From the NCBI GenBank assembly GCA_030374805.1, contig JARGSG010000184.1, forward strand, positions 62,001 to 126,000: a stretch of 64,000 nt of DNA. The letters are read 5' to 3'. Below, in pieces: positions 38,765 to 49,203 of the stretch. The DNA is from Gracilaria gracilis (Eukaryota > Rhodophyta > Florideophyceae > Gracilariales > Gracilariaceae). The position numbers and the translations under genes were made by a program. Below the pieces are notes generated by a model. That model was not told the origin of the DNA and did no database searches. It was given only the letters and a program-made list of their open reading frames with translations. How positions within the stretch are numbered: position 1 is the first letter of the stretch; each line of letters starts with the position of its first letter.

Positions 38765-40342
38765 TTACCACCGTCTTAGAAGAGTTGTGACCATCCTAAA
38801 AGTCTCAATGATACCCCCCCTTCTAGCGTCTTCAGTTTCTTCACCACGCGCCAAAACATATAAAACCCTCCACGACCCCATCAAAATCAGAGTTGCAATT
38901 AGAGAGATTACTGCAAAAGCCACAGGGGGAACGTGGTCTGTAACCACACCTGTAGGCAAGCAAGGCATCGGCAAGCACGTCAGAGGTTAGAATCTGTTAA
39001 AACTACAAAGAGCGTAAACTGCTTTCCTGTCCGACTTACCTCGAAGACCAATTCCCATGGGAATCGCGATTGCCCAAGCTCGAACAAAGTACTGAAGCGA
39101 CGCTGACACATTGGCAGTGGCTGCTCGTGTGTACGCGCCAAGCAGAGGCGTAGTAACAAACCATGCAGATAGAAAAGGGGCCGCGGTCTTCAGCACGTCA
39201 ACATCGAATGATTTGTCTCCATGATGAAAACGACCGATATAGGCAAACGCTACCAGAGTAATTGCATCACCAATAACGAGGTCCATACGACGACCCAAGT
39301 CTGCATAGCCCGATGTTCCTGCAGAGCTAGGAGTGTCTACAGTTGCCTGACCACTCCAGTTGACGTCCTCGTCGCGAAGCATTCCTCGTTCGTATGCTTC
39401 TTCCGCACGTTTAACAAACTCAGAAACTGGCATGTACTGCGAAGAATCCGAAACGGTGCTACCATACCCTGTTGCATTGCCTTTCGTCTCGGGAGATTCA
39501 GCATCAACTTTGCGTGCGGGATCAGCAGAGTCGATAATTGTGCTTAAATCCCCAAACACTACGTCTTTGCTACGATTACCATCAACCTTCTTCAGAACCG
39601 CGCCGTAGTGGTCATTGATGGACTGCGCATGGGTATAATACGTTTCCAGCCGTACTCTTGCTTTTTCTTCAGTATCATCTGAGCGTTGTACGAGACGAGC
39701 TGCTACTTGAGGGTCAGTCGGAGGACTAAATGTCATGTGATATATTTTTCCAGTTTGAGGATCAGAACGACGCCCCACAACACGTTCAACAAGTATATCA
39801 TCATCTACTTCAAGTACAACCACAGAGGAAGGCAGGATGCCAGCGTCGTCAAGAGCTTGAGCTTGCACTGCCGTTCGTGGGAAACCGTCCAACAACCACC
39901 CCTTTTCAACGCAGTCCGGTTGAGTTATTCGCTCCTTCAACATGGATATAACGAGATCATCTGGAACAAGTTTGCCCGAGTCCATATATGATTTGGCTTG
40001 CAGTCCCAAAGGCGTGGCATTTCGAACCGCCGCTCGTAACATATCGCCGGTAGAAATGTGAACAACTCCATACTTCTCGACGATAAATTCACACTGGGTG
40101 CCTTTTCCAGACGCGGGGGCGCCTGAGATTAAGATTTTTGGGGTGGTGGCAACGCTCATGGACGTGAGCAATGGCGATTTGACGACTAGGGGAGACTCTT
40201 TTTGAGGTCGAAGGGCGTTCGACCAGGACTGAGCTCGGAGACTTGGCCGTGAAGTAAAGCTTGTCGTTCTGAGGCCGCACAAAACTCTATATCGCGTGCG
40301 AGGTGAGGACCTTGGTTGAGCAAAAGGGGCAACAAAAGCCAT
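38765..40342 (-). CDS. Adenylate kinase fused to DUF3054 membrane domain, probably plastid (2 exons)
   Basis: Exons 40342-39040 and 38949-38765 flank a 90-bp intron (GTAAGT...ACAG) and join in phase to give 495 residues. An in-frame ATG at 40372 is an alternative. The first 50 residues are Arg/Ser-rich without acids, like a plastid transit peptide. Next comes a long-type adenylate kinase: P-loop GAPASGKGTQ (about 74-83), ISTGDMLRAAV, GWLLDGFPRT and a LID with VGRRSDPQTGKIYHMTF. It interconverts AMP, ADP and ATP. A linker of about 90 residues follows. The C-terminus is a DUF3054 domain with about four membrane spans (DLVIGDAITLVAFAYIGR, LGAYTR, VRAWAIAIPMGIGLRG, then SLIATLILMGSWRVLY). The splice falls inside this domain and restores it. 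Confidence 0.85.
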
Positions 40343-41356
40343 CAGTGGCGTTTTTGATGTGTCCACCTTCAAATTTGCCGTAGTATGTTAGTTGATATCA
40401 GAATTGGGCCGAGATGTAGTGATCGGATTGGCTTAGAGAGGACGAAAAAGCTGCTCCGATGTTCGAGATATGTTCACCGGTTAGAACTTTGGACGGAATC
40501 GCACTAAAGCAGTCTGGGGGAACCATGCGTCCAGGTGGGTTTCACCTTATGCGGCTCAAGAAAAACCACAACTTCTCGTATGCTCCCAAATTGGCAGTGC
40601 CAATGTGAAGCTCTACCTTTGTGTCTCATACGTACGGAAACTGCGACAAGTATTGAGCTCGATCTGCTGATTCGTGTGCGCCTTCCGTCAGGTCGTGTTG
40701 AGCCGTGTCTGTAAGGATTCGACGAGCATACAGTCTTACAAGGACATCGCCCTGCACATGATGTGCAACAAATCTGCTCTTTCTGGCACCTACACCGGCT
40801 ACACGGTACACTATTGTAACAAAATCAATACCAACACTTTCTGTCAGTTGGACCCAAAAGTCCACGCACGTGTACCGTACGCATACACGTTTCCATACGT
40901 GTACCTTTCCGCCAGATGAGTATTTGAAGGTAAGAGAGTTTACCAATGGTAACCAAGGGTATATCTAGCTAGAGAGGGTTCCTTCAATCGAAGCTTGGTT
41001 GCACCCGCTTTGTGCTACGAAAACCCTCGTGCTTCGAAAACCCTCAGACTTTCTACCGCTACCGTGTACCGTGTACATTTCTAGCTAGATGGCATGAAGG
41101 CCGACAAGTTCTACTCTGGAACAAGAGATTACCAAAAAGACAGCATTGAGCATCGCCTAGCTGGTACAGGGTTCAAGAAAAAGGCATTTAGCTATCACGC
41201 ACTTCTCAACGCGGATGTTCGCATTTTCTCGAAGAGTTTATACCTCCCAGAGCCCCAATCCAGGCTGAATCAAAGCTTTTGGAAGAAAGTGCAATTGCAC
41301 AAACGCCATTGAGGGACTCAGCTTGGCTTTCTGTCTTCCTCGCCAACTCTATCGAC
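40343..41356. promoter_or_regulatory. Divergent promoter region between adenylate kinase and FAN1
   Basis: The 1-kb gap contains TACCAATGGTAACC followed directly by AAGGGTAT (40941-40962), GTACCGTACG near 40880, a tandem GTGTACC near 41067 and two imperfect copies of TTCGAAAACCCTC (about 41017-41047). An upstream exon of FAN1 cannot be excluded because the frame is open from 41192 without an ATG before 41357. Confidence 0.5.
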
Positions 41357-44300
41357 ATGGAAGAGGAAGAAATCGTCTTTTGCAGTCAGCTGGCCTTTTC
41401 TGATGAGGCCAAAGGCGATGATGCTGTCTTCATCACAGGCACAACGACGAGAAGAACGCGACCGGATTTTGAGAAACGTACCACGATGGCTGCCGCCGCG
41501 GAACAAAGACCAATCAAAAGGCTCAGGTCCGAAAGCGACTACCTTGAAAAACAGGGCCGTACTGAAGATGCTCCTTTTTGCCAGCCTCCCACGCGTTCGA
41601 AAGCCTCCTCATACCACAGAAATTCAGAAGACATCCGTTCCCTCCCCCGACCAATTCCGTTCATACTTCAGGATGAGGATTCGCTTCATCCTTCAGTTCA
41701 TTCCAATCCTCAGATTAGTGCAACCCAAAGCGCTTCAGACCCACCTGCTATTCCACCCCGGGAAACTGCCGAATCACATTCAAACCGTTTGAAACAATTC
41801 AGTATTCACGAGATCCATGACATTCCTTCACCCCCAGTGTTCTCATCAGATGAGGATTTACAAGATCGTTCGGTTCAGCAGTCTGAGCTAATTCCTGCAG
41901 ATGAACTTCAAAGAGTGAGAAAAGGGGAGCGTCTTATTAATAGGGAACGTGACGCTGCTGGATTCGGTTGTAGTGCAGTTTCCAATGATGCAAAGTGCAA
42001 ATCAGAACCGATAAGTGTCATTGAAGAAACTGGATCACCCCCGGCTAATTCAAGAAACAGTTCGTACTTCTCATTTTCACGGCTTCCGCCGTCACAGACA
42101 GGTTCCGCCCAGGACCGAGGGAGATCCGACTCCAACAAAGAGGCCGATGCGCATGAAAGCGTTGAAAATAAGTCCAGCAAACGTTACTATCTTCGAGCAT
42201 TCGACTATGTTGTAAGAGAAGTTCTTGCCAGAAATCAGCATGTCCTAACCAGAACTGATCGCAAGGTTGTCACTCTCATTAAAAGTGGAATTTCATTCGA
42301 TGCTAAAGCTCTTTTCGTCAGAATATATAGACGAAAACAGCCACAGTGGTATAGAGTTAAGAGTTTGGATGAATCTTACAGCATTGAGCTTAACGCTGCT
42401 GCTGCAGTTGAAGAACTTTGCAGGTCAAATATCGTCATATCCAGTGAATATGTCGCCAAGGGCTCTGAAATCGCTTTGCGTGTACTTGCGCGGGACCTTC
42501 TTCCTACTCTTAATCTGGATGATGTCAAACAATTATGTGACTGTTTAGTTGACTGTAAGAAGCTGAAGAGGCTCCCGAAGAACAAGCTGATTCCGTATTT
42601 GAGAAACATGCTTTTAAAACCCCACAGCGGGAAGAAAGATAAAGGAAAGGCTCGACAGATGACTTTGACAGGATTGACACCATCGCAACTCCTTGCCCGT
42701 GCAGTGCTTAAGAAAACTGGACACTCAATAAGAATCCCAGACCACGTGTTATCCTCTTTGGAAAAAGTCCATTTCCTCTTCTTTCTTGACGAAGGTCATG
42801 ATTCTCCGAACGTCATTTTGGCTGATACTGGTAAGGTCAAGTTTCCTGACTATCACTGTCATCCTGTATCAAAGATATTCCCTTCAAGGAAAGCATTTGA
42901 TGACTTTCGGAGGGCTCTATTACTTGAGCAAGAATTGGATGAAAAGTTGGCTACGAAAGCATATCATGAAGCTGTGGCCGTAGGTAGTATAGCAGCACTA
43001 GAGGTGCGTGAATTCTTCGGGATACAACATGTAGCTCACGACAATCTTCCTCTGATGAAGACTGGAAGAGGATCAAAAGAGCATCAATCCAGTTGGGCTA
43101 CGTGGGCAGGTCGTGCACCATCCAAGATATCCGGTTGCATGGTAGAAGATGTCAAGGCTAGCACGTTGGATCAGTTGCAACATCCCTTTTTTCGAAGATA
43201 CACAGCACAATGGGTTTATGTTCGAGCCTGCTATCACTCAGTTCACGCTTTTGAATGTCTTAAGGAATACGAGAATGCTGTCGAGCTGTTGAAACTTCTG
43301 CTGTCTACATCACTGGTCCCAAAAAGAAGAGGAAAATGTCTGAATAGGATGACTATCGATATGTTCAAACACCTCGGCAAACCTCACGATGCTTTGGACA
43401 TTATCGTGAACTCACTTGACCCAAAGAAACAGCGTTTGCATCTGGGAGATAGGCTAGCGTTGGCTAGAAGGGGAGCAGCAATCCATAAGAAGCTTTTCGT
43501 ATTATCTAAGAAACGAAAGCGGGATAAAGAGGTAGTTATTGAGGATCGGGCCTATCCCGACGATGAACCTAGAGCGGTTTCAGACATTTCGCCCGAGTTA
43601 CCAGAGAACATAGCTGTCATCTTGAACGAGACTAGAGCCAAGGTTCGCGTGCGTAAAATATACGGAAAGTCCTTAAACGTTCAGGCTAAGGAAGGCGAAG
43701 CACAGACTGCGAAGGACACCAGTTCCATTCAGGATCTGTGGTATCACACCACAGTGGATCGCAGTGGTGATTCCCAGCAGTCAATATCTTCCAAAAACTT
43801 TTCCTTGCACAGCAGAGCTGTTTTCTCAAGCTTTCGAAGAGATGGTGGAAACGTCTCGGTTGAAGAGTACTGCATGGATTGGTACTTCGCAAAAGAAGGA
43901 TGGTCTGGCATTCACGATGAAGGAAAGTCACTTCGCTTCCTTTTCAGCCTGTTTATGTGGCAATCGGCTCTTTTTGCCTTTGTTCCTGATGTGTTCCAAA
44001 CCCCTTTCCAAGACAAACCTTTAGATCTCTTTACTGAAGCATTTTACGAATCAAGAAGTGAAAGCATTGAAAATCGCTTACTCGAGATTAGCGCTCTGTC
44101 TTCCTCTGAGGTCTGGTCTGAAGTGGAAACTCTCTTCGAACGGTATAAGGGTACAAGGGCAATCGGTTGCGATTGGAATTCGTATACTGTTGTCAAACTC
44201 GCTGCAATAGGAGCGGGATTAGGTGGCTCAGTTCTCTCTCACTGCTTCAGACTTCTCTCGCAGGATTACCACTACTGGGCGGGGGGATCACCAGATCTCA

Positions 44301-44551
44301 CGTTGTGGAAAGAGCTCCCAAGCGATAAGTCAACTTTCGTCACAAAGTTCGTAGAAGTTAAGAGCGCACGTGATACTCTATCAGAGCGACAAAAAGCATG
44401 GCTGCTTGAAATTGGAAAAGCAGGAGCGCTTTGCGAAGTCTGTAAGGTCGTTGAAAGGATAACAAGCGCTAATGCACGTGAACTAGAAGAAGCAAAGTTG
44501 GATGAAGTTTGTATTGATGCTCTGAACACCACTAGTGTTGACCAAGTATAG
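41357..44551 (+). CDS. FAN1: Fanconi-associated nuclease 1 (FAN1)
   Basis: An intronless frame of 1064 residues from ATG 41357. The C-terminus is a VRR-NUC nuclease domain with the PD-(D/E)xK set Asp980 (GGSPDLTLW), Glu1000 and Lys1002 (KFVEVKSARD), after the family block CDWNSYTVVKLAAIGAGLGG. Upstream lie the DNA-binding winged-helix/SAP region (RDLLPTLNLDDVKQLCDCLV) and a TPR-like helical region (SVHAFECLKEYENAVELL). FAN1 is a 5' flap and interstrand-crosslink repair nuclease acting in the nucleus. The N-terminal 290 residues are Ser/Pro-rich and disordered. No Cys-rich UBZ ubiquitin-binding finger is visible, unlike animal FAN1, but like many plant and fungal relatives. Confidence 0.95.
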   Translation: MEEEEIVFCSQLAFSDEAKGDDAVFITGTTTRRTRPDFEKRTTMAAAAEQRPIKRLRSESDYLEKQGRTEDAPFCQPPTRSKASSYHRNSEDIRSLPRPIPFILQDEDSLHPSVHSNPQISATQSASDPPAIPPRETAESHSNRLKQFSIHEIHDIPSPPVFSSDEDLQDRSVQQSELIPADELQRVRKGERLINRERDAAGFGCSAVSNDAKCKSEPISVIEETGSPPANSRNSSYFSFSRLPPSQTGSAQDRGRSDSNKEADAHESVENKSSKRYYLRAFDYVVREVLARNQHVLTRTDRKVVTLIKSGISFDAKALFVRIYRRKQPQWYRVKSLDESYSIELNAAAAVEELCRSNIVISSEYVAKGSEIALRVLARDLLPTLNLDDVKQLCDCLVDCKKLKRLPKNKLIPYLRNMLLKPHSGKKDKGKARQMTLTGLTPSQLLARAVLKKTGHSIRIPDHVLSSLEKVHFLFFLDEGHDSPNVILADTGKVKFPDYHCHPVSKIFPSRKAFDDFRRALLLEQELDEKLATKAYHEAVAVGSIAALEVREFFGIQHVAHDNLPLMKTGRGSKEHQSSWATWAGRAPSKISGCMVEDVKASTLDQLQHPFFRRYTAQWVYVRACYHSVHAFECLKEYENAVELLKLLLSTSLVPKRRGKCLNRMTIDMFKHLGKPHDALDIIVNSLDPKKQRLHLGDRLALARRGAAIHKKLFVLSKKRKRDKEVVIEDRAYPDDEPRAVSDISPELPENIAVILNETRAKVRVRKIYGKSLNVQAKEGEAQTAKDTSSIQDLWYHTTVDRSGDSQQSISSKNFSLHSRAVFSSFRRDGGNVSVEEYCMDWYFAKEGWSGIHDEGKSLRFLFSLFMWQSALFAFVPDVFQTPFQDKPLDLFTEAFYESRSESIENRLLEISALSSSEVWSEVETLFERYKGTRAIGCDWNSYTVVKLAAIGAGLGGSVLSHCFRLLSQDYHYWAGGSPDLTLWKELPSDKSTFVTKFVEVKSARDTLSERQKAWLLEIGKAGALCEVCKVVERITSANARELEEAKLDEVCIDALNTTSVDQV

Positions 44552-44649
44552 TAAATAAGCAAGCTTCAAGAAACACCTCAATCCTTTCCTACCTCGCTAA
44601 TCCTTTTCACTCGTCCCTAGCTCATCGCGACTCAAGATGCATTGACTCC

Positions 44650-47600
44650 TCAAAAATCTGAATCGGTATCAGAATCTTCGATAATTACCTTGCGTACCGC
44701 TCGCTGCCGACGAGGACGAGAAACGGGCTTGACTTCCTCTACTTCTTTCTCTGGCGAAAAATCGTCATCTTCATCAAGATCGACGTAGGTGTTATTCCTT
44801 CCTCTCCTTGACCGTGAGGTCTTAGTTTTCTTGGGAACTGGAGAGGGGGATGGCGAAATCAAAGATACGGGCTGAACGCCAGTCGGTTTAGGGGCTCTTG
44901 GTCTCTTGGCTGCTGCCGTCTTCTTTTCCACCTTCTTCGCGCCTCGAGACCCGTTGCTTTCACGTTGCCCAGTGGTGGACTTGTCAACCACTTTCTTAAC
45001 AGAAGTTCTCCTTGCAAGACGTTGACTAAGTGATAGCGAATCCTCGTCTATCACTTCGACTTCATCGTCCTCAATGGTTGCCATGGACGTCTTGGCCGTC
45101 TCTGCGTCTAGTGGTTTTGGGGAACTTGTTTCGTCAAAGATAATGTCTTCACTGCCGACTGGAACAAAGTCATCGTCGTCCTCTGAGTCGGTCACAGATA
45201 CTTTCTTCACATTTCTGCGAGATCTTGACCTAGTTGTTTCCCTCGGCTGTACAGCCGGAGAAAGGACTGGTTCGAGCCCCTCGTCATCATCGATAAATGC
45301 AACTTTCTTCTTCACAGTTCGTTTGCTGGTTTGAGACCTCTTCGCCTTGGGCTGCACATCATTCTCAACTAGAGACACACCTGCCATTCGTTCAGTAATT
45401 CCATCATCCGAGTAATCAGAATACCCGTCTTCAAGAGCTTCGATGTCTGACATATCGTCGTCATCAAGAATCTTCTCCACTTCGGCTTTCTTTCCCTTTG
45501 CCCTTGAGCTCTTTGCACGAGAGGAAGTCACCTGACTCCCTGTTTGTTTCTTTGCCCTCGGTTTCCTTTGTTCCACCACTCGTATTTTCGGGAGAGGCAC
45601 GTTCTCAAAGTCATCAACAAAGCTTTCATCGTCGAAGTAGTTGATTGCCGATTTTCCACGTTTCCCCTTTCCATTCTTCCCTCGTTGCTTGAGACGGGCA
45701 CGTTTCGCCACACGTTCTAAGTCTTCCATCATCAACTTAACCCTTTCTTCGTCCCTACGAAGAGATTCTTCAAGCGCATCCAGATCTGCCTCCCAAAGGT
45801 CTTTCACAGTCTTCGCTTCCATTTCGTGGATTTCAGCCTCTTTCCTGTCTCTCTGCGAACGAAGTTGCTGAACTTTCTCAAATGTAAGGCTCCACAAAGG
45901 CATGGAGAGAAGATAGTCATAATTATTCTCATCTTCCGTTGGGTCGCTGGATTCGCCGTCACCGTCTCCTTCCTTATCTTCCTCGTCTTCGGAAGCTATC
46001 TTCTTGTTACCCCTTGGAATTGGGTCGAATTTTAGCCGCTTCAGATCAGAGATGATGTCCAATTTCTTTCGCTTCGAGACCTTGAGCTTTCCGTCTACCA
46101 CCATCAAGATAAACCTCTGTTTGTTGTCAAGGCGCAACAGCTCCTTTTTAAGTTCTCCGAGGATATACAGACGCCTTTTGTCGTATAGTTCATATCGAGT
46201 TCCGTAAAACTCCTTTATGATTTCTTGAGGGGAATCATATTTTCGAATGCGGCCATCTTGGTCGAACAGAACCATATTGCTGGTGCTGAGAGAGGTTGAA
46301 ATCTTGAGCTTCTTGTAGGCGGCGGGAGTTGACAGCTCCCTGAGGGCCCCAGGAGTTGCAGTGAACGTAAAACAAACCTTATTTTCCGTGCTGTTGTCTT
46401 GGAAATCTCGAACAAACGGATCTTTGGCATTTGGAAAGCCAAGCGTTTGAGATTCAAGAAACTCTTTGTAGGATGATGTCCAACTCCTCACCGGAAGCTC
46501 TTCAATTCGAAACGTTTCTTGGGACCTACGCAAAATCCCGTAGACATCAAATGACTTGGAGTTTTCAACAGGCACGATGGTCCCATTGAAACCGCGGTAC
46601 CACGGACGCAATTCCTCTAGTGGTTCATTATCCAACAGTAGCCGAACGCTTCGTATAAGATCATGGGGGTTGTAGCATGGTATAGAGGATGACCATCCAG
46701 TTCCAATACCCTCGGATCCATTTACCAGTACCATTGGTATAATGGGACAATACCATGAAGGTTCAATAGTGGTACCTTCATCTTCCAGGTACGACAACAA
46801 TGGATCATCTGCCTTTGGAAACAGAGCACGAGCTATGGGGGCTAGCTTCGTGAAAATGTATCTTGGGGACGCGGCATCCTTACCCCCCTGCAACCTGGTG
46901 CCAAACTGACCCGCTGGAACCAGAAGGTTGAGATTATTCGATCCCACAAAATCTTGAGCCATGGACACTATAGTTGGGAACAGCGAATCTCCATGATGGT
47001 ATACAGCTTTTTCAGTTACGAAACCTGCAAGCTGAAGAACCTTGATTTCTCTCTTGAAGTTTTTCCTCATAAAGCAACCATACAATACTTTCCTTTGGGA
47101 CGGCTTAAGACCATCCATGATGTTTGGGATTGATCTAGAATTGTCTGCAATAGAGAACAAGATGAGTTCTTTGTTCACGAAATTGGTATAGTTAAGCTCG
47201 TCTTCTCCATGGTTGAAAAATGTACCAGGAGCAAACGAAGAAAGCCACTCCTTTCGGTCGCTTACGCGATGTTTGTTGAAAGCAAGATCAATCATAGCCC
47301 TGTCATCTTCACCCTGATGAGTGAAAGTAAGCTGGTGTCGTTCTAGGTTTGAAAAGTACTCCTTCGCTTCCACATTCGTTGACGAACCGAGACCTTTGTA
47401 GTACTTCGGCATCCATCCACTGGATCTTCCTTCGACACCATCTTGCCACTCTTTGTATTCTGTAAGGGTGAAGAAGACTCTCTCTTGTTTGCCGCGCCCG
47501 ACAATTTTTGTAGCCTTCATAATTGGGGTAATAAATTCTTGCAGGAAACCGTCCACGTGAAGAAGACTGGGCCAGAAATGGTCGAAGAAGTTAATGACTA

Positions 47601-49203
47601 GTCCTTTGATATGTGAACCATCGTGATCCTGATCAGCCATTATGATTACGTGGCCATAACGAAGAGATTTCACGGTTTCACTACAATACTTCTTATTGTG
47701 TTGCAAACCAAGGATCTTTTTCAGGTTGTTAATCTCCTGATTGTCCATAATCTGCTTGTGCTTGGCATCGCGAACGTTCAAAAGCTTTCCACGAAGAGGA
47801 AATACCCCGTAATAGTCTCTGCCGATTACAGAGAGGCCAGATATAGCAAGAGATGCGGCTGAGTCTCCCTCTGTCAGAATGAGAGTACACTTTGATGCCT
47901 CTCTCCCTCCGGCTTTGTTTGCGTCTTCGAGCTTCTTGACTCCTAGAATTCGAGCTTTCTTGCCACCATCAGTTTTTGACAACTCTTTACTCTGCTTAAA
48001 CTGAGCAAACGCGGTGATGTTGTCAATGATCTTACTCTTCACCACTTTTTTAGCGAGATCATCAGAAAACTGCCATTTGGATCCGAATTTTGATGGCTTC
48101 GTGGTAAGAGTTTCTTTAGTCTGAGAGTCAAAGGCCGGATTCTCGATTAGGCAACTGATGAACAGAGAGAGGTGATTCTTGATTTGGAACGGTTTGACTT
48201 TCAGGCCTTTGTTCTTCTTCGAAATATGCTCAGCTATCCTTGTCACAATTTGGTCGGCAACATTCGAGACATGGGTTCCACCCTTCATTGTCCAAATTGA
48301 GTTCACAAAGCTTACTTGACTCAGTTGGCCGTCGCTAGCAGTTATCGCAACCTCCCATCTGTCACTTACGCGTTCATGAAAAATTGCAGTGGACGATTGT
48401 TCGGTTTGATAGAGATTGACGTAATCCTTGAAAGTCTTGATTGGAATACGACTACCATTGAGGTAAACCTTCAACGAAGAATTGACCCCAGCAATATCAT
48501 ATACACGCTTCTTCAGTAGAGATATTATATCGTTGTCTAAACATGTCATTCCAAATCTCGAAAGATCCGGGGAGAATGTAATCTTCGTGTAGGATTCCTT
48601 TCTCGCATTAGAGCGAATTACTGGCTCCTCCTTCTCACTCATGTTGTTCCGAAATACTTGCTTGTAACGCTTTCCTCGTTCGGCATCTGCGGTCTCCACC
48701 GTGAATTCAGTTGAAAATATGTTCGCAAGTTTGGCTCCAAATCCGTTTCGACCTCCTACAACTTTCTTCTCATCATCATCATAGTTAGATGACGTTAGAA
48801 GATTACCGAAAATGAGTTCTGGGACGTAAATTTTTTCCTTCTTGTGTATTTCAATAGGAATACCAGAACCATTGTTCCACACAGATATTGTCTGATTCTC
48901 GGCATCAATTTCCACTTTGATACAGTTCATTGCCGGATCTCTCTGCTTGTGGTCAGCTGCATTAACCAGAATCTCATCGAAGATCTTGTATAATCCCGGA
49001 GGATACGTGATTTCCCTATTGACCATGGTTTTGGAGTCATCGTCCCATACCCATACCTGCTGCTGGACGCGTTCAGAAGAACCAACGTATGTGTCAGGGC
49101 GAAGCAAAATATGCTCAAGTTGAGTAAGCTTCGTGAATGTTTGTTCAACAGTCTTCTTTCCCCTCGGAATGGTATTCGATGAGTTGGAGACTCTGAGCGC
49201 CAT
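44650..49203 (-). CDS. TOP2: DNA topoisomerase II
   Basis: An intronless gene for 1517 residues with the full eukaryotic type IIA layout. The ATPase (GHKL) part has NAADHKQ near residue 82 and the ATP-lid motif GGRNGFGAK near 150. TOPRIM has EGDSAASLA near 445 and DQDHDGSHIKG near 530. The breakage-reunion domain includes SPRYIFTKLAPIARALF with the catalytic tyrosine, near residue 790. The last 350 residues are acidic and basic mixed, Ser/Lys-rich and not conserved, as usual, with several nuclear localisation signals (for example KKRPRAPKP-like blocks). It passes one duplex through another in replication and chromosome segregation. It ends 98 bp from convergent FAN1. Confidence 0.98.
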   Translation of the reverse strand: MALRVSNSSNTIPRGKKTVEQTFTKLTQLEHILLRPDTYVGSSERVQQQVWVWDDDSKTMVNREITYPPGLYKIFDEILVNAADHKQRDPAMNCIKVEIDAENQTISVWNNGSGIPIEIHKKEKIYVPELIFGNLLTSSNYDDDEKKVVGGRNGFGAKLANIFSTEFTVETADAERGKRYKQVFRNNMSEKEEPVIRSNARKESYTKITFSPDLSRFGMTCLDNDIISLLKKRVYDIAGVNSSLKVYLNGSRIPIKTFKDYVNLYQTEQSSTAIFHERVSDRWEVAITASDGQLSQVSFVNSIWTMKGGTHVSNVADQIVTRIAEHISKKNKGLKVKPFQIKNHLSLFISCLIENPAFDSQTKETLTTKPSKFGSKWQFSDDLAKKVVKSKIIDNITAFAQFKQSKELSKTDGGKKARILGVKKLEDANKAGGREASKCTLILTEGDSAASLAISGLSVIGRDYYGVFPLRGKLLNVRDAKHKQIMDNQEINNLKKILGLQHNKKYCSETVKSLRYGHVIIMADQDHDGSHIKGLVINFFDHFWPSLLHVDGFLQEFITPIMKATKIVGRGKQERVFFTLTEYKEWQDGVEGRSSGWMPKYYKGLGSSTNVEAKEYFSNLERHQLTFTHQGEDDRAMIDLAFNKHRVSDRKEWLSSFAPGTFFNHGEDELNYTNFVNKELILFSIADNSRSIPNIMDGLKPSQRKVLYGCFMRKNFKREIKVLQLAGFVTEKAVYHHGDSLFPTIVSMAQDFVGSNNLNLLVPAGQFGTRLQGGKDAASPRYIFTKLAPIARALFPKADDPLLSYLEDEGTTIEPSWYCPIIPMVLVNGSEGIGTGWSSSIPCYNPHDLIRSVRLLLDNEPLEELRPWYRGFNGTIVPVENSKSFDVYGILRRSQETFRIEELPVRSWTSSYKEFLESQTLGFPNAKDPFVRDFQDNSTENKVCFTFTATPGALRELSTPAAYKKLKISTSLSTSNMVLFDQDGRIRKYDSPQEIIKEFYGTRYELYDKRRLYILGELKKELLRLDNKQRFILMVVDGKLKVSKRKKLDIISDLKRLKFDPIPRGNKKIASEDEEDKEGDGDGESSDPTEDENNYDYLLSMPLWSLTFEKVQQLRSQRDRKEAEIHEMEAKTVKDLWEADLDALEESLRRDEERVKLMMEDLERVAKRARLKQRGKNGKGKRGKSAINYFDDESFVDDFENVPLPKIRVVEQRKPRAKKQTGSQVTSSRAKSSRAKGKKAEVEKILDDDDMSDIEALEDGYSDYSDDGITERMAGVSLVENDVQPKAKRSQTSKRTVKKKVAFIDDDEGLEPVLSPAVQPRETTRSRSRRNVKKVSVTDSEDDDDFVPVGSEDIIFDETSSPKPLDAETAKTSMATIEDDEVEVIDEDSLSLSQRLARRTSVKKVVDKSTTGQRESNGSRGAKKVEKKTAAAKRPRAPKPTGVQPVSLISPSPSPVPKKTKTSRSRRGRNNTYVDLDEDDDFSPEKEVEEVKPVSRPRRQRAVRKVIIEDSDTDSDF

